A DNA stretch of 64,000 nucleotides from Hevea brasiliensis (GCF_030052815.1 NC_079510.1:41789566-41853565); one strand, 5' to 3'. Shown: positions 42,874-56,829, counted from the first letter of the stretch. Notes: generated from the letters alone by a model not told the origin. Translations and numbers: made by a program.

Positions 42874-45800
42874 TTAATTTTCAGTAGGAAAAAAAAAAAA
42901 AAAAGGCTATCCTCACAGAGGGAGAAGAGACCAAAGAAGCTAAAAATTGAGCTCAGTTCTGGGTCGATATTCGATAATGGAGTACTGGGTTGTGTAGTTA
43001 CGAGCTGAAAACTGAACTTGCCGGGCCCTACGTGTGGAGAATTTTATATGATGGACTAGCTATACCAACTAGGAATCCTAGTTGGAGTGGCGATGCAATA
43101 ACATCTTGACGTGTGGATTAAACGGAAAATTTAAAAAAAAAAAAGTGGACGTTTTCTCCTCTTTCTGGAAAATTAAAAAAAAAATAACGGCTTATCCTCC
43201 TTCTCTCTCCCTCCTCTCTTCTCTTCTATCTTCCTTCGATTCAAAGGACTAGAGTGTCTTCTCTTCAATTCAAAGGCCTTTTTTTTTATTCTAGTTCCCA
43301 ATCTTCAAGTGCATTACAGAGGAGGATTAGCTCTTGCATCTCTTAAATATCTCATCATCAATGTAGTGTGAAACCTCCAACGGCAATGCATCTATCATTT
43401 CATAAATTTTTTTATTTTCAAATTTAATTGACAGTGGATTTCGTTATTGACTTCTTTTCAAACAGTTTTTTGATCTTCGGTTTCATTTCTCTTTTTTGGT
43501 AGTTCATTGTTTATGGTCCTTAATAGGTCCATCTTGTTTCAATGGTGATTATGCTCATACTTATCAAGTACCCGTTTTCTGCTTTTAGATGTAAACGCAT
43601 ACTTTGGGTGGAGGAGATAATATTTTATAAAAAGAAAGTAATAAGTATTCTTATGGTATTGTCACAAGAAAAGAAAAGAGTTTGCTATGAAAATATATTT
43701 TCTTTTAATTGTCAATAATTAAATAAATAAAAAATAATTTCACCCTCTGCCTCTTCTTCCTAAGAATCGATTTGGAGAGATGAATGGAAACCCATAAAAA
43801 CTATAATAGGAAACCACAACTATGGACTAATAAAAATTATCTTCATCCGAAGGGAAAGCAAATCATAAGTATATATGGAGAATAAGCATTTGGCAATAAT
43901 GAATATAAATCTTAGAATCGATGGAAAAAATTATGTAATGTGATGTGAGAAGACAAATCTTAGAATCGGAAGAAAGAATAATCAAAGGAAAGAATGATCT
44001 ACCATAGAACAATGTAGCTTGGTGCGATTGAAGGGCAAGAGCTTGCCAGCGATGCTCGAAATCTTTGGAGGTGGCGACCAGAAGAATTGAAAATTCTAAA
44101 GGGTTTCTTGATAGTAGTCGGATAATTCTAACAATTGACCCCAAAAGAATTGAGGATTTAAACTAAATAAATCAACTGTTAATTATATTATTTTCATATT
44201 AGTAAAGTGTGTTAAATGAATATTAATTTATACATATTGGTAAAACCATTTCAATAACATTAATTTCTTTATAATTTAAAATGACAAGAAAATAAACACT
44301 AATTTCAGGTTTTAATAATTGCAATTAACTAAACTAAAGGGTTTCAAACTTTAATTTTAATACATCATTCTTAATGTTCTGTTTAGCAAGAGGTGAAGTA
44401 AAACTATATTTATTAAAATCATTTTTTCTTATTTTTAAATATTTCTAATTTTTTATTACTTGAGATAAGATTTTTTTTTTAAATATTAAAGATTTTGAGA
44501 AAAATGACAAATATGAGTTGGAGAATAAACATTTTTCTAAAAATTCATAAAAACTTTTGAAATATTATAAATTCTTCCAAATATAAATTTATAATCTCTA
44601 AAATTCTTCAAATTAACTGTCTTAATTAAAATCATGTATATATTTTTCATTTTTTTATATAAATATTATATATAATTTTAATTAAAAATTAATGAATAAA
44701 ACTGAATAAGTTGTTTTTAATTTAATCTAACCATTGTAGGGTTGGATTTTATCTTCAAAAAATTTTATATTAAAATTTCAATCGAATAAATTAAATTGAC
44801 TTTTTTTTTATATATTATTATTATTATTGATTAGAGAGAAATAATATATGAAAGGGCTTTTTATCCGGGTTTGTTTCTTTCTTAGCAGGTAAGAGAAACG
44901 TTTGTTGCGACAGAAAAAGAGAGTGCGTTGGGTTTGCTACATCTCCATTGCCCTCACCTAATTAATACGTTTGAGTAAAATCTAAATGTTTCCTTTATTA
45001 CTGTTAAATGCAATCAGGAAAAAGAACTAATGAAATATTTAATTAATTTAATTAAAAAAATATAATTAATATAAATTTAATTTTATATAAAATTTTAATA
45101 ATTTTTAAATTAAATATTTATGTTAAATTAGTGTAAAATTAATTAAGATATACATATAATTAAAATAATAAATATCAATTTTGATATAAATATTTAATTT
45201 AAAAATTATTAAATTTATTTTAATATAAAATTAATTTTATAAAAATTATATTATTAAATTATTTTCTTGAATAATGCCATCAAAATTTTTGTTAATGAAT
45301 GTAATTATTATTAGTTTTTTTGCAATTATTATAAGTTGGTTTTTACGTTAAAGTGAATTAAATAGTTATTATATTGAATATTTATTTTGATGTATAATTA
45401 TTATAAATTTGACTTTATATGTATAGGTTCATTTTCGTATTATAAATATTTAGAGAGTATATGATACAAGGTTAATAAGTAATTATTAATTTTATAACTT
45501 TTAATTTTTGTTAATATTATTTAAATATTTAAAAAATAATAAATTAATATTTTATTTTATTAATATTTATAACTTCTTAAAATATTAAATATTGATATAA
45601 ATTAACTTCCTTAAAAATTAAAACTTACAAGATAATATTTACCTTTTAATTTTTTATTAAATATATTTTTAATTATATATATATATTTTAATATAAATAT
45701 TTAATTTAATAATTATTAAACTTATATTATATAAAATTAAATTTATATTAAATGTATATTTAAATTAAATATTTATTGTAAGATTTATATAAGATTAATA

Positions 45801-45997
45801 TAATTATTATTTTAAATTTTTTTATAATAGATTAGTTACACACTTTTTTCTTAAAAAAAAAAAAACTATCACTTAACTAGGTATGAAAAATTCAATCCCA
45901 ACGCAAAATGGCATTTTCACTTTCTTAAATTTTAATTGAAACCCAAAATCTCTCGTCATTCTTTCTTTTGCTTTGACTCAATTTAATTTTTTTAATC

Positions 45998-46061
<64 letters not shown>

Positions 46062-46252
46062 TAAAAAAATTATTTTCCATTCTCCACCGATCTTGTCTGG
46101 GGATCGGAAATAAGTAGAGCGTGAAAGCTAAAGCCGAACGATCTTGAGTGATTTTCAAGTAATGGTAAATAAAGCCCTTGCTCTTCTCTTATTAGATCCT
46201 CTGTGCTGTTACTTCCATAAGAACGAAGAGGAGAGAAGCTAAACCAACAACC
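42874..46252. other. AT-rich intergenic region between SOS1-like and first TMN gene
   Basis: No supported gene. Contains A/T runs, strongly AT-rich DNA (44400-45850) and an (ATT)n microsatellite near 46002-46058. The last 150 bp should hold the promoter and leader of the first TMN gene. Confidence 0.6.
46000..46058. repeat. (ATT)n microsatellite
   Basis: About 19 uninterrupted ATT units, some 200 bp upstream of the first TMN start codon. Confidence 0.95.
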
Positions 46253-48740
46253 ATGGACAATCCATTTAACACTCTCCTCCTCTTCCTCCTTGCCGTTCTA
46301 GTTGCCCCTTCTGTAACTCACGTCAGATCGGACGCCTCCGACCACCGATACAAGGAGGGTGACCCTGTTCCTCTATACGCCAACAAGGTTGGCCCTTTTC
46401 ACAACCCCAGGTAATTCTATCATTTTCCCACTTCCCTCCTTCCCTTCCTTGATCTGTGTCTTTAATTTTCTGGATCTTGGGTTATTGACTCCGCAATCGA
46501 ATTCTTATTGCTTTGTTTGGATGGACGTTGAATATTGTGTTGGGAAATTGTGAATTAGAGAATGAGACGCGCAATGTAGATTTGAGTTTTAAATTTTGGA
46601 AATTGAGTAGGAGAATGGTGTCAAATGTGTACCTTTGTGATTCTAGTTTGATTGGCAGTGTTTGTTTAATTTCAATTTTCATTCTGAGTTGTTATTGATT
46701 TTGTATTGTGAATTGGCTGATTTTGCAGTGAAACGTATCGCTATTTCGATCTGCCCTTCTGCGTTCCAGGTTCTTATCTCTACCTGATTATATAATACAT
46801 TTTGTTGGATGTTATTTCTTTTGCTAAACTTGTTTGCTAGTTAAAAGTGGATATTTATGTTTGCTGCATTTCACACTGGATGACTCAAAATTACTTTAGA
46901 AGCCTTGGGGTGTTGAATGGTAAAAAGATGTGTCATCTTTTTGGTTCATTGATTTAGTTAATTTCAATGGCAGATCATCTTAAAGAGAAGAAAGAAGCTC
47001 TTGGTGAGGTGTTGAATGGAGACCGTCTAGTCAGTGCTCCGTACAAACTAAACTTCAGAGATGAGAAAACCTCCTCAGTTGTTTGTAAGAAGACACTTAC
47101 AAAGGAGGAAGTTGCAAGGTTCAGATCTGCAATTGACAAAGACTATTACTTCCAAATGTACTATGATGATCTGCCCATCTGGGGCTTCATAGGAAAAGTT
47201 GACAAGGAAGGCAAGACTGACCCAAGCGAGTACAGATACTTCCTTTACAAGCATATCCAGTTCGATGTTCTTTACAATAAGGACCGTGTGATTGAAGTGA
47301 GTGTGCGGATGGATCCTCATTCACTGTTGGATCTGACGGAGGACAAGCAAGTTGAAACGGAGTTCCTTTATACTGTGAAGTGGAAGGAAACAGATACTCC
47401 CTTTGAGAAGAGAATGGAAAAGTACTCACTGTCTTCTTCACTGCCTCATCACTTGGAAATCCATTGGTTCTCCATTATAAACTCATGTGTGACAGTTCTC
47501 CTTCTGACTGGTTTTCTTGCTACCATTCTCATGCGGGTCTTGAAGAATGATTTTGTGAAGTAAGATTCATTAAATTTTGCCAGTAAGTACTTATATTTCT
47601 ATGGACATCAACTTCTGATATTATGTATTTATTTATTCAAGGTATGCACAAGATGAGGAAGCAGCTGATGATCAGGAAGAGACTGGATGGAAATACATTC
47701 ATGGTGATGTATTTAGATACCCAAAGTACAAATCTTTGTTTGCTGCAGCCCTTGGGTCTGGTTCCCAGCTGTTCACTCTGTAAGGAATTCATTTACCACA
47801 TCTATTTTGAAGCATGATTCTCACTTCATGTTGCTAGCTTTTGGCAATAAAGATTAGTGTTTAGTTTTTAACTCTTTTTTATGTGCTTCCAGCACTGTAT
47901 TTATTTTTATTCTTGCCCTGGTTGGCGTATTTTATCCATACAATCGAGGAGCTCTATTTACAGCACTGGTGGTCATATATGCACTTACGTCTGGAATTGC
48001 TGGTTATACAGCAACCTCTTTCTATTGTCAGCTGGAAGGAAAGAACTGGGTAGGTTACTATGCTTACATGCATTTTGTTTGCATTAGAGTTACCTTTCAA
48101 TGGTCTGGTGTCTTTCAAGAACAAGACTCTTCAAAGTGAACAAGTGAACTAACTTGTCCATTTTCCCTGTTGACAGGTGAGGAATCTTTTGTTGACAGGA
48201 TGCCTTTTCTGTGGGCCTCTATTCCTCACATTCTGTTTCCTTAACACTGTTGCCATTGTTTATAGTGCAACTGCAGCATTGCCTTTCGGTACTATTGTGG
48301 TAATAGTCCTTATATGGACACTAGTAACATCACCATTACTTGTGTTGGGTGGTATTGCTGGGAAAAATAGCAAGGCTGAATTTCAAGCCCCCTGCCGCAC
48401 CACAAAATATCCTCGAGAGATCCCACAGTTGCCTTGGTACAGGAGTGCTCTTCCTCAAATGGCAATGGCAGGTTTTCTGCCTTTTAGTGCTATTTACATT
48501 GAGCTATACTACATTTTTGCCAGTGTTTGGGGACACAGGATTTATACCATTTACAGCATACTGTTTATTGTCTTCATTATTCTTCTGATTGTCACTGCTT
48601 TCATAACTGTGGCTTTGACATACTTTCAACTTGCTGCTGAAGATCATGAATGGTGGTGGAGGTACATAAATTTTCCCGTTCTATTTTCATCCTTTGCTGT
48701 TGGAGTCATCATAACTAAATATGTTAAATGTTTGGCAATC

Positions 48741-48797
<57 letters not shown>

Positions 48798-49738
48798 TAC
48801 TGGTGCGATTATATCTGGCTTGCTGCTGTTTACTAACGAACTTACTAAAGAACAGTTGGCATCTTGTCATATATTGGTACTCATTGTGGTTCAGTTCTGA
48901 AGTATTAGTTAGAGATGTTAAAACTTCATCAGCTGGTTGCTTAAACATTGTTGAATTTTGATACAAATCAAAATTTTCTGATTAGAAAGATTCATGTTTA
49001 CAAATTGGATAACAATATGGATAGGTAACATTTGGCTGGTTGTCAAACCAGTTAGTTCTGTTGACTTTAAATTTAGCAATAGAAAAACTATGAGATTGTG
49101 TCTGGATAGAGAATTTGAAATTAAGTTTTAGTTCAACTTCAAATTATGTAAAATAAAGGTTTGAACTCCAAAATGAAGGAAAAGAAATGCTTCTACCAAT
49201 TCTAAGGGTCTACTGGAAATTTCACTTTTTTAATAGGTGTCTCAAATTCATCTTAAAATAACTTTTCATCCACATTTGGTGCGATGGCTTGTTAATTAGG
49301 TCTTCTCTTGGCCTCATGTTACTTAAACCATTTGCATGCTACTAGATTAATATCATTAGATTACGCTGTCACTTTCTGGCAAAAGCAAAGTTCAATATTC
49401 AGACAATCATATGCTTGATTATCAGTTTATAATGTCCAAATATCTATTATTTGCTTAACTTTGCATGGCTATCAGTTTTCCCACCTTTTCAGACTGAACT
49501 TAGTGCTGATTGTCACAGGTCTTTTCTCTGCGGTGGTTCGACTGGGCTATTTATCTATGCTTATTGCTTGTACTACTATTATGCACGATCTGATATGTCT
49601 GGCTTCATGCAAACCTCTTTCTTCTTTGGGTACATGGCCTGCATATGCTACGGCTTCTTTCTTATGCTTGGGACAGTGGGATTCCGTGCCTCCTTGTTCT
49701 TTGTACGTCATATATACAGATCGATTAAGTGTGAGTAG
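46253..49738 (+). CDS. TMN: Transmembrane 9 superfamily (TMN/EMP) protein, copy 1
   Basis: A nine-pass nonaspanin of endosome/Golgi membranes, thought to help sort membrane proteins. Seven exons: 46253-46410, 46729-46769, 46974-47559, 47642-47779, 47893-48049, 48177-48661, 49519-49738; all GT-AG, 594 residues. Start chosen at ACCATGG, followed by a signal peptide (LLLFLLAVLVAPSVTHVRS). The lumenal domain has SDASDHRYKEGDPVPLYANK, ETYRYFDLPFC and YYFQMYYDDLPIWGFIGKV. The nine helices follow HHLEIHWFSIINS. The tail IYRSIKCE has a K-X-E ending, the COPI-type Golgi-retention motif of this family. It resembles the Arabidopsis TMN2/TMN3/TMN4 group. No disabling change seen. Confidence 0.93.
48740..48797. 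repeat. (ATT)n microsatellite in intron 6 of TMN copy 1
   Basis: About 19 ATT units shortly after the donor of the 857-bp intron 6. Absent from the same intron of copies 2 and 3. Confidence 0.95.
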
Positions 49739-50894
49739 AGTGGGTGTTTTATCCCTTTTTGTTTCCATGAACTCTGTAACAGACATCTATGATTTTGTTC
49801 AAAGTTAGGTTGGAGACTGTGTCGGGTATCGAAAGTTCAAATAGGCCTTGACCTGGGTTGTGCATTCCTTAAATGGGATCTTCTCAAATCTCTGTTATGC
49901 GTTGGTTTAGGTTGTAGGAACTTTCCAAGGACCATGTGGTTTAATCAACATTTTGGGTATATGTAATTATCAGACATATGCAAAATGAAAAATGCTTGTT
50001 CTGTTGCGCATACTTTCAGTTTGTACAAGCTGCTTCTCTCTTCGAGTATGTGCTTTGAGAATGATATCAAAAGAGGTTAAAAACTGAAGTTATAACTTTA
50101 ATTCTTTTGTCTTTATTCTTATGTCCATTCTGTCAGGCTAAGGGATATTGCTTAAAGGGTTGTGTCTGCATTAATAATGGCTATATGGCCTCTTCAGCTA
50201 TTTGTGAAGAAGACAAGTGAAGTTGAGATTTATTGATTCAAGTCCATGGCCAAATCTCTATTGATCTTTGCCGCCATCTCATATGCCTCATTCAGCGAGC
50301 TGATGAACGAGGATTGCTTTGTGCTGATGCTCAGAGCTCTTGTTTAAACATCCCTTCTTCGCACTACAATTATGTAGTGAATTGAAATTGAGGATGATAC
50401 TATTGCAAGTGTCCGAACTCAAAAATGAACAATAAAATGAACTCATCATTCAATTATATTTGATTTCTCTGAAAATGATTTTTTTTTAATGTGAAAAAAA
50501 AAAAAGAATATGTCAAATAAATTCAATGTTGGGTTTTGATTGTGCCCATGTTAAAATTTTGGATGGTGGAGTGAGCAAACGCCTACCTTTTTCTGTTTTT
50601 TAGTTTGACCCTCCGATTTTGTATTGGCCGATAAAAAAAAAATATTGAATTCTACCTAACAATATTCCTCTCCATTATTCATTTATTTGTTTTTTTTAAA
50701 TGCCGGTTTGACATGTTAACGCGAACTTACTGTGTATGAAATGAATGTCAACAATAAAATAGATTAAAATAAAAATGAAAGAATTGTTCTTTTAAACCTT
50801 TTTAAATTTATAGATTTCTCCCTTTTTATTTATTTCATAAGAAGTTATTTATTTCATAAGAAGTTGATATACAAGAAATCTGTTGATGATGATA

Positions 50895-50925
<31 letters not shown>

Positions 50926-51003
50926 CAATTAAAAAATTTTTGAAATCTCATAATCTTAAATATAATTTCGATATCACTGAGCTAAGAATTTATTGATCTA
51001 AAG
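49739..51003. other. 3' flank of TMN copy 1
   Basis: Probably the 3' UTR for the first few hundred bases. Matching 3' flank sequence (AGGTTGGAGACTGTGTCGG here, AGGCTGGAGACTGCATTGGC after copy 3) shows the UTR was duplicated too. A (TA)n run lies at 50899-50921. No gene. Confidence 0.5.
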
Positions 51004-51600
51004 TTATATTTGGTAGAATGTAATATAATATAATTAATTATGCAATACAGTTAAACTTGTAATGTGATGGGATATAATTGTTATTATATTCTCTTATTTA
51101 GTTGTAAAATAAAAATGTAAGTAATGTAATATGATGATAATTTTTATTTTAATATTTAATTTATTTATAACGTTAATAATAAGTAGTAATGGTTGCAATG
51201 ATTACTAGTAGAGTAATAGTGATAACTAAGTAATGGTAATGGTGGTGACAGCGGTAATTAGAAGATAACTAAGTGATAGTAATTGTGATAATGGTAAATG
51301 CTACAATAACTAACTAAGTGGTAATAACGGTGGTTAAGTAATGGTGGGGATGGTGATTGTGGTGATGATGGAGGTAGTAATGGTGACAGAGCAGTAATAA
51401 TAGTAGTAGTGATAATAGTATTAACAATAAATAAAAAGATTAAAATTATTAATTATGATTACATTATTTTAACTATAATTAATTATATTACATAATTATC
51501 ATTTCATTACATTAAATTTTTTGTGTTGCGAAATAATATAATTAAACATACAATATAATCGTGATTACATTAATTTTAATTATATCATATCAAACATAGT
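51004..51600. mobile_element. MITE-like element with imperfect terminal inverted repeats
   Basis: Left end GTTATATTTGGTAGAATGTAAT and right end ATTATATCATATCAAACATAGT are imperfect inverted repeats of the TATGTTTGGT type common to plant hAT MITEs. The middle (51170-51430) is a degenerate GTAATGGTG-type simple repeat. Confidence 0.5.
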
Positions 51601-51984
51601 CTAATATTTAATCAGTATCGATGCTTTCAAAATAAACTATGTTCCTGGATTTTAAAGTAGGCAATTAAATTATAATTTTAAGCACTTCTTCAATAAAAAT
51701 TGAAAAATAACAGACTATTTTCCCCTCTTGGATTAAAAAGAGCACAACAATTTTTTTTCCCCTTTCCTTTCCTTTCTTTGTTAGTTAACCGACAATAAGA
51801 TGTGTTGGTTAACCTTGCATTTTAATTTTTTTTATTTCAAAATCAATTTTTTTTAATTTCTCAAAATAATTTATTCATATATTTATCTATTTTATATATA
51901 ATAATATAAAATAAAATACTTTTCTTAAATATATTTCAAAAATTAATTTTAAAATAATCAAAATGATAAAAATCATGAATGTCG

Positions 51985-51987
<3 letters not shown>

Positions 51988-52039
<52 letters not shown>
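51988..52039. repeat. (AAT)n microsatellite
   Basis: About 17 AAT units between TMN copies 1 and 2. Confidence 0.95.
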
Positions 52040-52274
52040 GTGAGATAATTTAAGAATTAAAATTTCATAAATCTAAATTTTTTATTCATTAAATAATTTT
52101 ATAAAACATTTAAGAAAATAAAACGCTTTTTAAACAAATATAATTATTTTAATAAAAAATAAAGAAGAGAAAGTCAAAATGATAACAAAACAAACCCACC
52201 CAAAATATGCCAATACCGCTAATCGCTTCCATTTCCAAACATCTAAAGATTAATTCTTGTTAGGTACGCTTTTA

Positions 52275-53039
52275 CACTATGTTTGGATTAATGGAAATAG
52301 AAAGAAGAGTAATTTTCTTTGTTTGAATAATAAATAAATGAAAAAATAGGAATAATGCAGCATATTATTATTTTTTATATATTCTACTGACATTTTTTAT
52401 TAAATATAAATTATTATAAATTATTTAATAATTATTTTTTTAATACTAGTAAAGATTAGTTAATATATATTAATTACATACATTTATATATTTATACTTA
52501 CTACATATATTTATATCATTAGTTATAATATATTAATATATATTAATTACATACATTTATATATTCATACTTATTACATATATTTATATATATATTATAT
52601 ATAAATATATTTTAATTATTTCTATTATAAAATTTTTATTAAAAATTTTAAAAGATAAAAAGCAATAAAATAAAATATGAAATAATTAATAAAAATTTAA
52701 GATATTATATTATTTTTATATATTAAAATTAAAAACTATATATACATTTAAATTTAAATTATTAATAACTACATATATTAGCATGATTAATTCATTAGTT
52801 CTCATTTAGAGTAGCATCCAAGAAAATTAAGAGAATTAAATAATATTTATACTAAAATTAATTATATACGCTTTAAATCATTGTAATGATAAAATTATAA
52901 GCTCATCACAATTAAGTAAAATAAATTATATTTCTCAATATCTAAATAATAGAAAAATTATTTATTATTATTATTTTTCTTATTTTTTCTCTTTAATTTT
53001 TCTTTTTTTTTCCTACATAATTAAAATTCAAACATAGGG
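52275..53039. mobile_element. MITE-like element with TATGTTTGG ends
   Basis: Left CTATGTTTGGATTAATGG and right ATTAAAATTCAAACATAGGG are inverted relative to each other; the interior is very AT-rich and non-coding. It ends 167 bp upstream of TMN copy 2. Confidence 0.45.
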
Positions 53040-53206
53040 CTAATGAAAGAGTGAAAGAAAAGAAATTCCCAAATTTAAAAAAATAATAATAATGAATTTA
53101 ATGATAGATCTAACCACATGTCAACTATATAATATGCAGTCTTCTAGTCGTCCTCGCCGGTACAGCTTCTCTCGTTGGTTAACCCAAACTAACCACCATC
53201 ATCACC

Positions 53207-56200
53207 ATGAATGATCCTTCAACCCTTCTCATTCTCGCGGTTTTGATCGCTTCTACTGCGACCCATGTGAGCTCTGATGCCTCTAATCATCGCTACAAGG
53301 AAGCTGACCCTGTTCCTCTCTATGCCAATAAGGTTGGCCCCTTTCACAACCCCAGGTAAAATTCTAGATCTGGGCCTTTTCGATTTCACATTTTCAATTT
53401 TTCTGAGAATTCTTCTTATTTCGTGTGGACAATGTTGCAAGTGGTTTCAAATTCTGAACTGAGAATGGGGTTTTTGTTTAATTGCTGTTTGTTATTTTTG
53501 AATTGGGCTGTGTGTTTAATTGATTCACTTTGAATTAGGAGTGCACTATGTATTTCTAACTTGCTAATTAGTTTTTTATTGTTTTTCAGTGAAACATATC
53601 GCTATTTCGACCTGCCCTTCTGTGTGCCAGGTTCTTATCTCTAACTGCTATTTTGTTGTTTTGTTTCATTTGCTCCAATTTGGTTGCTAATATGTTAAAA
53701 ACAGATCTTTAAATTTGCCATATTTTATGTGATGAATCTGAAGTTCTGTCCTTTGTTCCTTTTAATTATTGGGTAAATTTTTGTGGCAGATCATGTTAAA
53801 GAGAAAAAAGAAGCTCTTGGTGAGGTGTTGAATGGCGATCGCCTAGTCAGCGCTCCCTACAAACTCAACTTCAGAGATGAAAGAACTTCAGCAGTTGTTT
53901 GTAAGAAGACGCTTAATAAGGAGGAAGTTGCTCAGTTCAGATCTGCAATTGACAAAGACTATTACTTCCAAATGTATTATGATGATCTGCCCATCTGGGG
54001 TTTCATAGGAAAGGTTGACAAAGAAGGCAAGGCTGATCCTAGTGAGTACAAATACTTGCTTTACAAGCATATCCAATTCGATGTTCTGTACAATAAGGAC
54101 CGTGTGATTGAAGTAAGTGTCCGGATGGATCCTCATTTGCTGCTGGATCTGACGGAGGACAAGGAAGTTGATGCGGAGTTCCTTTATACTGTGAAGTGGA
54201 AGGAAACAGATACTCCCTTTGAGAAGAGAATGGAGAAGTACTCGTCGTCTTCTTCGCTCCCACATCACTTGGAGATTCATTGGTTCTCCATTATAAACTC
54301 GTGTGTGACTGTTCTCCTTTTGACTGGTTTCCTTGCAACAATTCTCATGCGGGTCTTGAAGAATGATTTTGTGAAGTAAGATTTATTTGTGAATTGTGGC
54401 AATAATTAACTTATATGTTTATAGATCTCTTCTTCTTATACTATCTATGTGTATTTCTTCAAGGTATGCACAAGATGAGGAAGCAGCTGATGATCAGGAA
54501 GAGACTGGATGGAAGTACATCCACGGTGATGTATTTAGATATCCAAAGTTCAAGTCATTATTTGCTGCAGCCCTTGGGTCTGGGACCCAGCTGTTCATTC
54601 TGTAAGGAACTCATTTACCGCATATGTTCTGACGCATGAAGCCCATTTTATTGTGTTGCTAGGTTTTGGCTATAATGATTAACATTATCGTTTAATTCTT
54701 TTTGTGCAGCACTGTATTTATTTTCATTCTTGCACTGGTTGGTGTATTTTATCCATATAACCGAGGAGCTCTATTTACTGCACTGGTAGTCATATATGCA
54801 TTAACATCTGGGATTGCTGGATACACAGCAACTTCTTTCTATAGTCAGCTGGAAGGAAAGAACTGGGTATGTTTATATAGATTTTGTTTGCATTAGAGTT
54901 ACCTTTTCTTTCAAAAACAAGACTTCAAAGTGAACTAAGTTTTACATTTTCCATGTTCACAGGTGAGGAATCTTTTGCTGACAGGATGCCTTTTCTGTGG
55001 GCCTCTATTCCTCACATTCTGCTTCCTTAATACGGTTGCCATTGTTTACAGTGCAACCGCAGCATTGCCTTTTGGTACTATTGTGGTAATAGTCCTTATA
55101 TGGACATTAGTAACATCACCATTGCTTGTCTTGGGTGGTATTGCTGGGAAAAATAGCAAGGCTGAGTTTCAAGCCCCTTGCCGTACCACAAAATATCCTA
55201 GAGAGATCCCACAATTGCCTTGGTACAGGAGTGCTCTTCCTCAGATGGCAATGGCGGGTTTTCTGCCTTTTAGTGCTATCTACATTGAGCTTTACTACAT
55301 ATTTGCCAGTGTTTGGGGTCACAGGATTTATACCATCTATAGCATCCTGTTTATTGTCTTCATCATTCTTCTGATTGTCACTGCTTTCATAACTGTGGCC
55401 CTGACATACTTCCAACTCGCTGCTGAAGATCATGAATGGTGGTGGAGGTATGAGTTTTCCTGTTCTATTTTTATGCATATATTGTTGTGTTTGTGCATCA
55501 CAATTGAATACGGTAAAACTTTCAGCAATATTATTATTTTGTCTAGTAGTGTTTGTGTGTGTGGCCTACTGCTTTTTATTAAATAAAGTTACACGTCCTT
55601 TCATGCATGGTGTTTGTTATTAATGTCATGAGCTTCTTGTCGAGTCATGGTTGACTATTAACTAATGGATCTTTTTATTGTGCATCAAAATTTACTGAAG
55701 TAGGAGAGAGATTCATGTAACAACTAGGTAAATATTATTGAGACAACAATGGTTGTCAAACTAGTTCTGTAGACTTAATATTCAGTGCTAAGAGAATTTT
55801 GAGATTGCTTCTGATATGGAATTTGAAATTTAAGAATTTGAACCAGGTTTTTTTTTTTTTTTTAAATGTACATAGATTAAGATTTGAACTTGTAAATGAT
55901 GAGAGAAAAGAATTCTTCAAATGGATCTTAAAGTTTGTATTTGAGATCACACTCCTTTAATAGTTATTTAAAAATTCATCCTCATATTATTTTTCATCAA
56001 CATTCATGTATTGGGAACTTTATTCAAGAAATTTAAACTAAAACAGCAGGCACAAATGCCATTATCCAAATGTGACATAATCTGAACAATGCAGGTAGGT
56101 GTGGAGAATTGCAGAATGATGCATGCATTAATTTAGGATTCTTGTTTGTAAGGAAATGTTCTAGGTCACAAAAATGGTGGTGTAAAGGAAAGGTGTGATG

Positions 56201-56829
56201 GAACCTTAAGGATTGCTTAAGAAAGTCTGGCAGGAGATTCAAGAGAAGTAAAAAGTTAGTCCAAAATGAGTTGTATATAATAACCAAAAATGAGGGTCAG
56301 GGGAGTGATTATATTACATGAGGACAGCCTTCTCCTAACTCATTGACACCTAACTGAATGGTATTGCATTCTGTAAAGTTCATGTGGCCGGGCAGAAAAT
56401 ATTTTTATGAATGATTGAGTCCCTTGCAAAATGACCTACTTGCAATATATTACTTCACTATTCAGACGATCATGTCCTTGTTTATTACTTTTTTCTGTCA
56501 GTATATCAACCTTCTGCTTGTTTTTGCTCAACTGTGAATTGATAATTTGATATGATAGTGAGTTAAACTGCTTGTTTTTATGCACTGAACTTGGTTTTGA
56601 GTGTCACAGATCATTTCTCTGTGGTGGATCAACTGGGCTGTTTATCTATGCCTACTGCTTGTATTATTACTATGCGCGGTCTGATATGTCTGGCTTCATG
56701 CAAACCTCTTTCTTCTTTGGCTACATGGCCTGCATATGCTATGGCTTCTTTCTCATGCTTGGGACAGTGGGTTTCCGTGCCTCTCTGTTCTTCGTTCGTC
56801 ACATATACAGGTCCATTAAGTGCGAGTAG
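53207..56829 (+). CDS. TMN: Transmembrane 9 superfamily (TMN/EMP) protein, copy 2
   Basis: Second of three tandem paralogues. Exons 53207-53355, 53590-53630, 53790-54375, 54464-54601, 54710-54866, 54963-55447, 56610-56829; 591 residues, all GT-AG. The first exon differs most (signal peptide STLLILAVLIASTATHVSS, then NHRYKEADPVPLYANK). Later exons are nearly the same as copy 1, for example FVKYAQDEEAADDQEETGWK. Small changes: MDPHLLLDLTED and SSSSSLPHHLEIHW in the lumenal part, QLFILTVF in a helix, and YSQLEGKNW where the others have YCQLEGKNW. The last exon ends IYRSIKCE. Same predicted role as copy 1; expression differences cannot be judged. Confidence 0.93.
55448..56609. other. Intron 6 of TMN copy 2
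   Basis: A 1,162-bp intron, the longest of the three equivalents (857 bp in copy 1, 360 bp in copy 3). Parts match intron 6 of copy 1 (for example the region around GAATTTGAAATT). No gene. Confidence 0.6.

Noticed and set aside
43863..44144. 93-codon minus-strand open frame in AT-rich intergenic DNA
   Set aside because: No recognisable domain or splice signals; composition like the surrounding non-coding DNA.
48726..48836. Poly-Ile/Tyr extension of TMN exon 6 reading
   Set aside because: Intron read-through into the ATT microsatellite; the GT donor at 48662 and the conserved exon length in all three copies define the exon end.
50826..50862. Short direct repeat TTATTTATTTCATAAGAAG
   Set aside because: Simple slippage in AT-rich intergenic DNA; no sign of function. 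No CRISPR-like regularly spaced repeats exist in the window.
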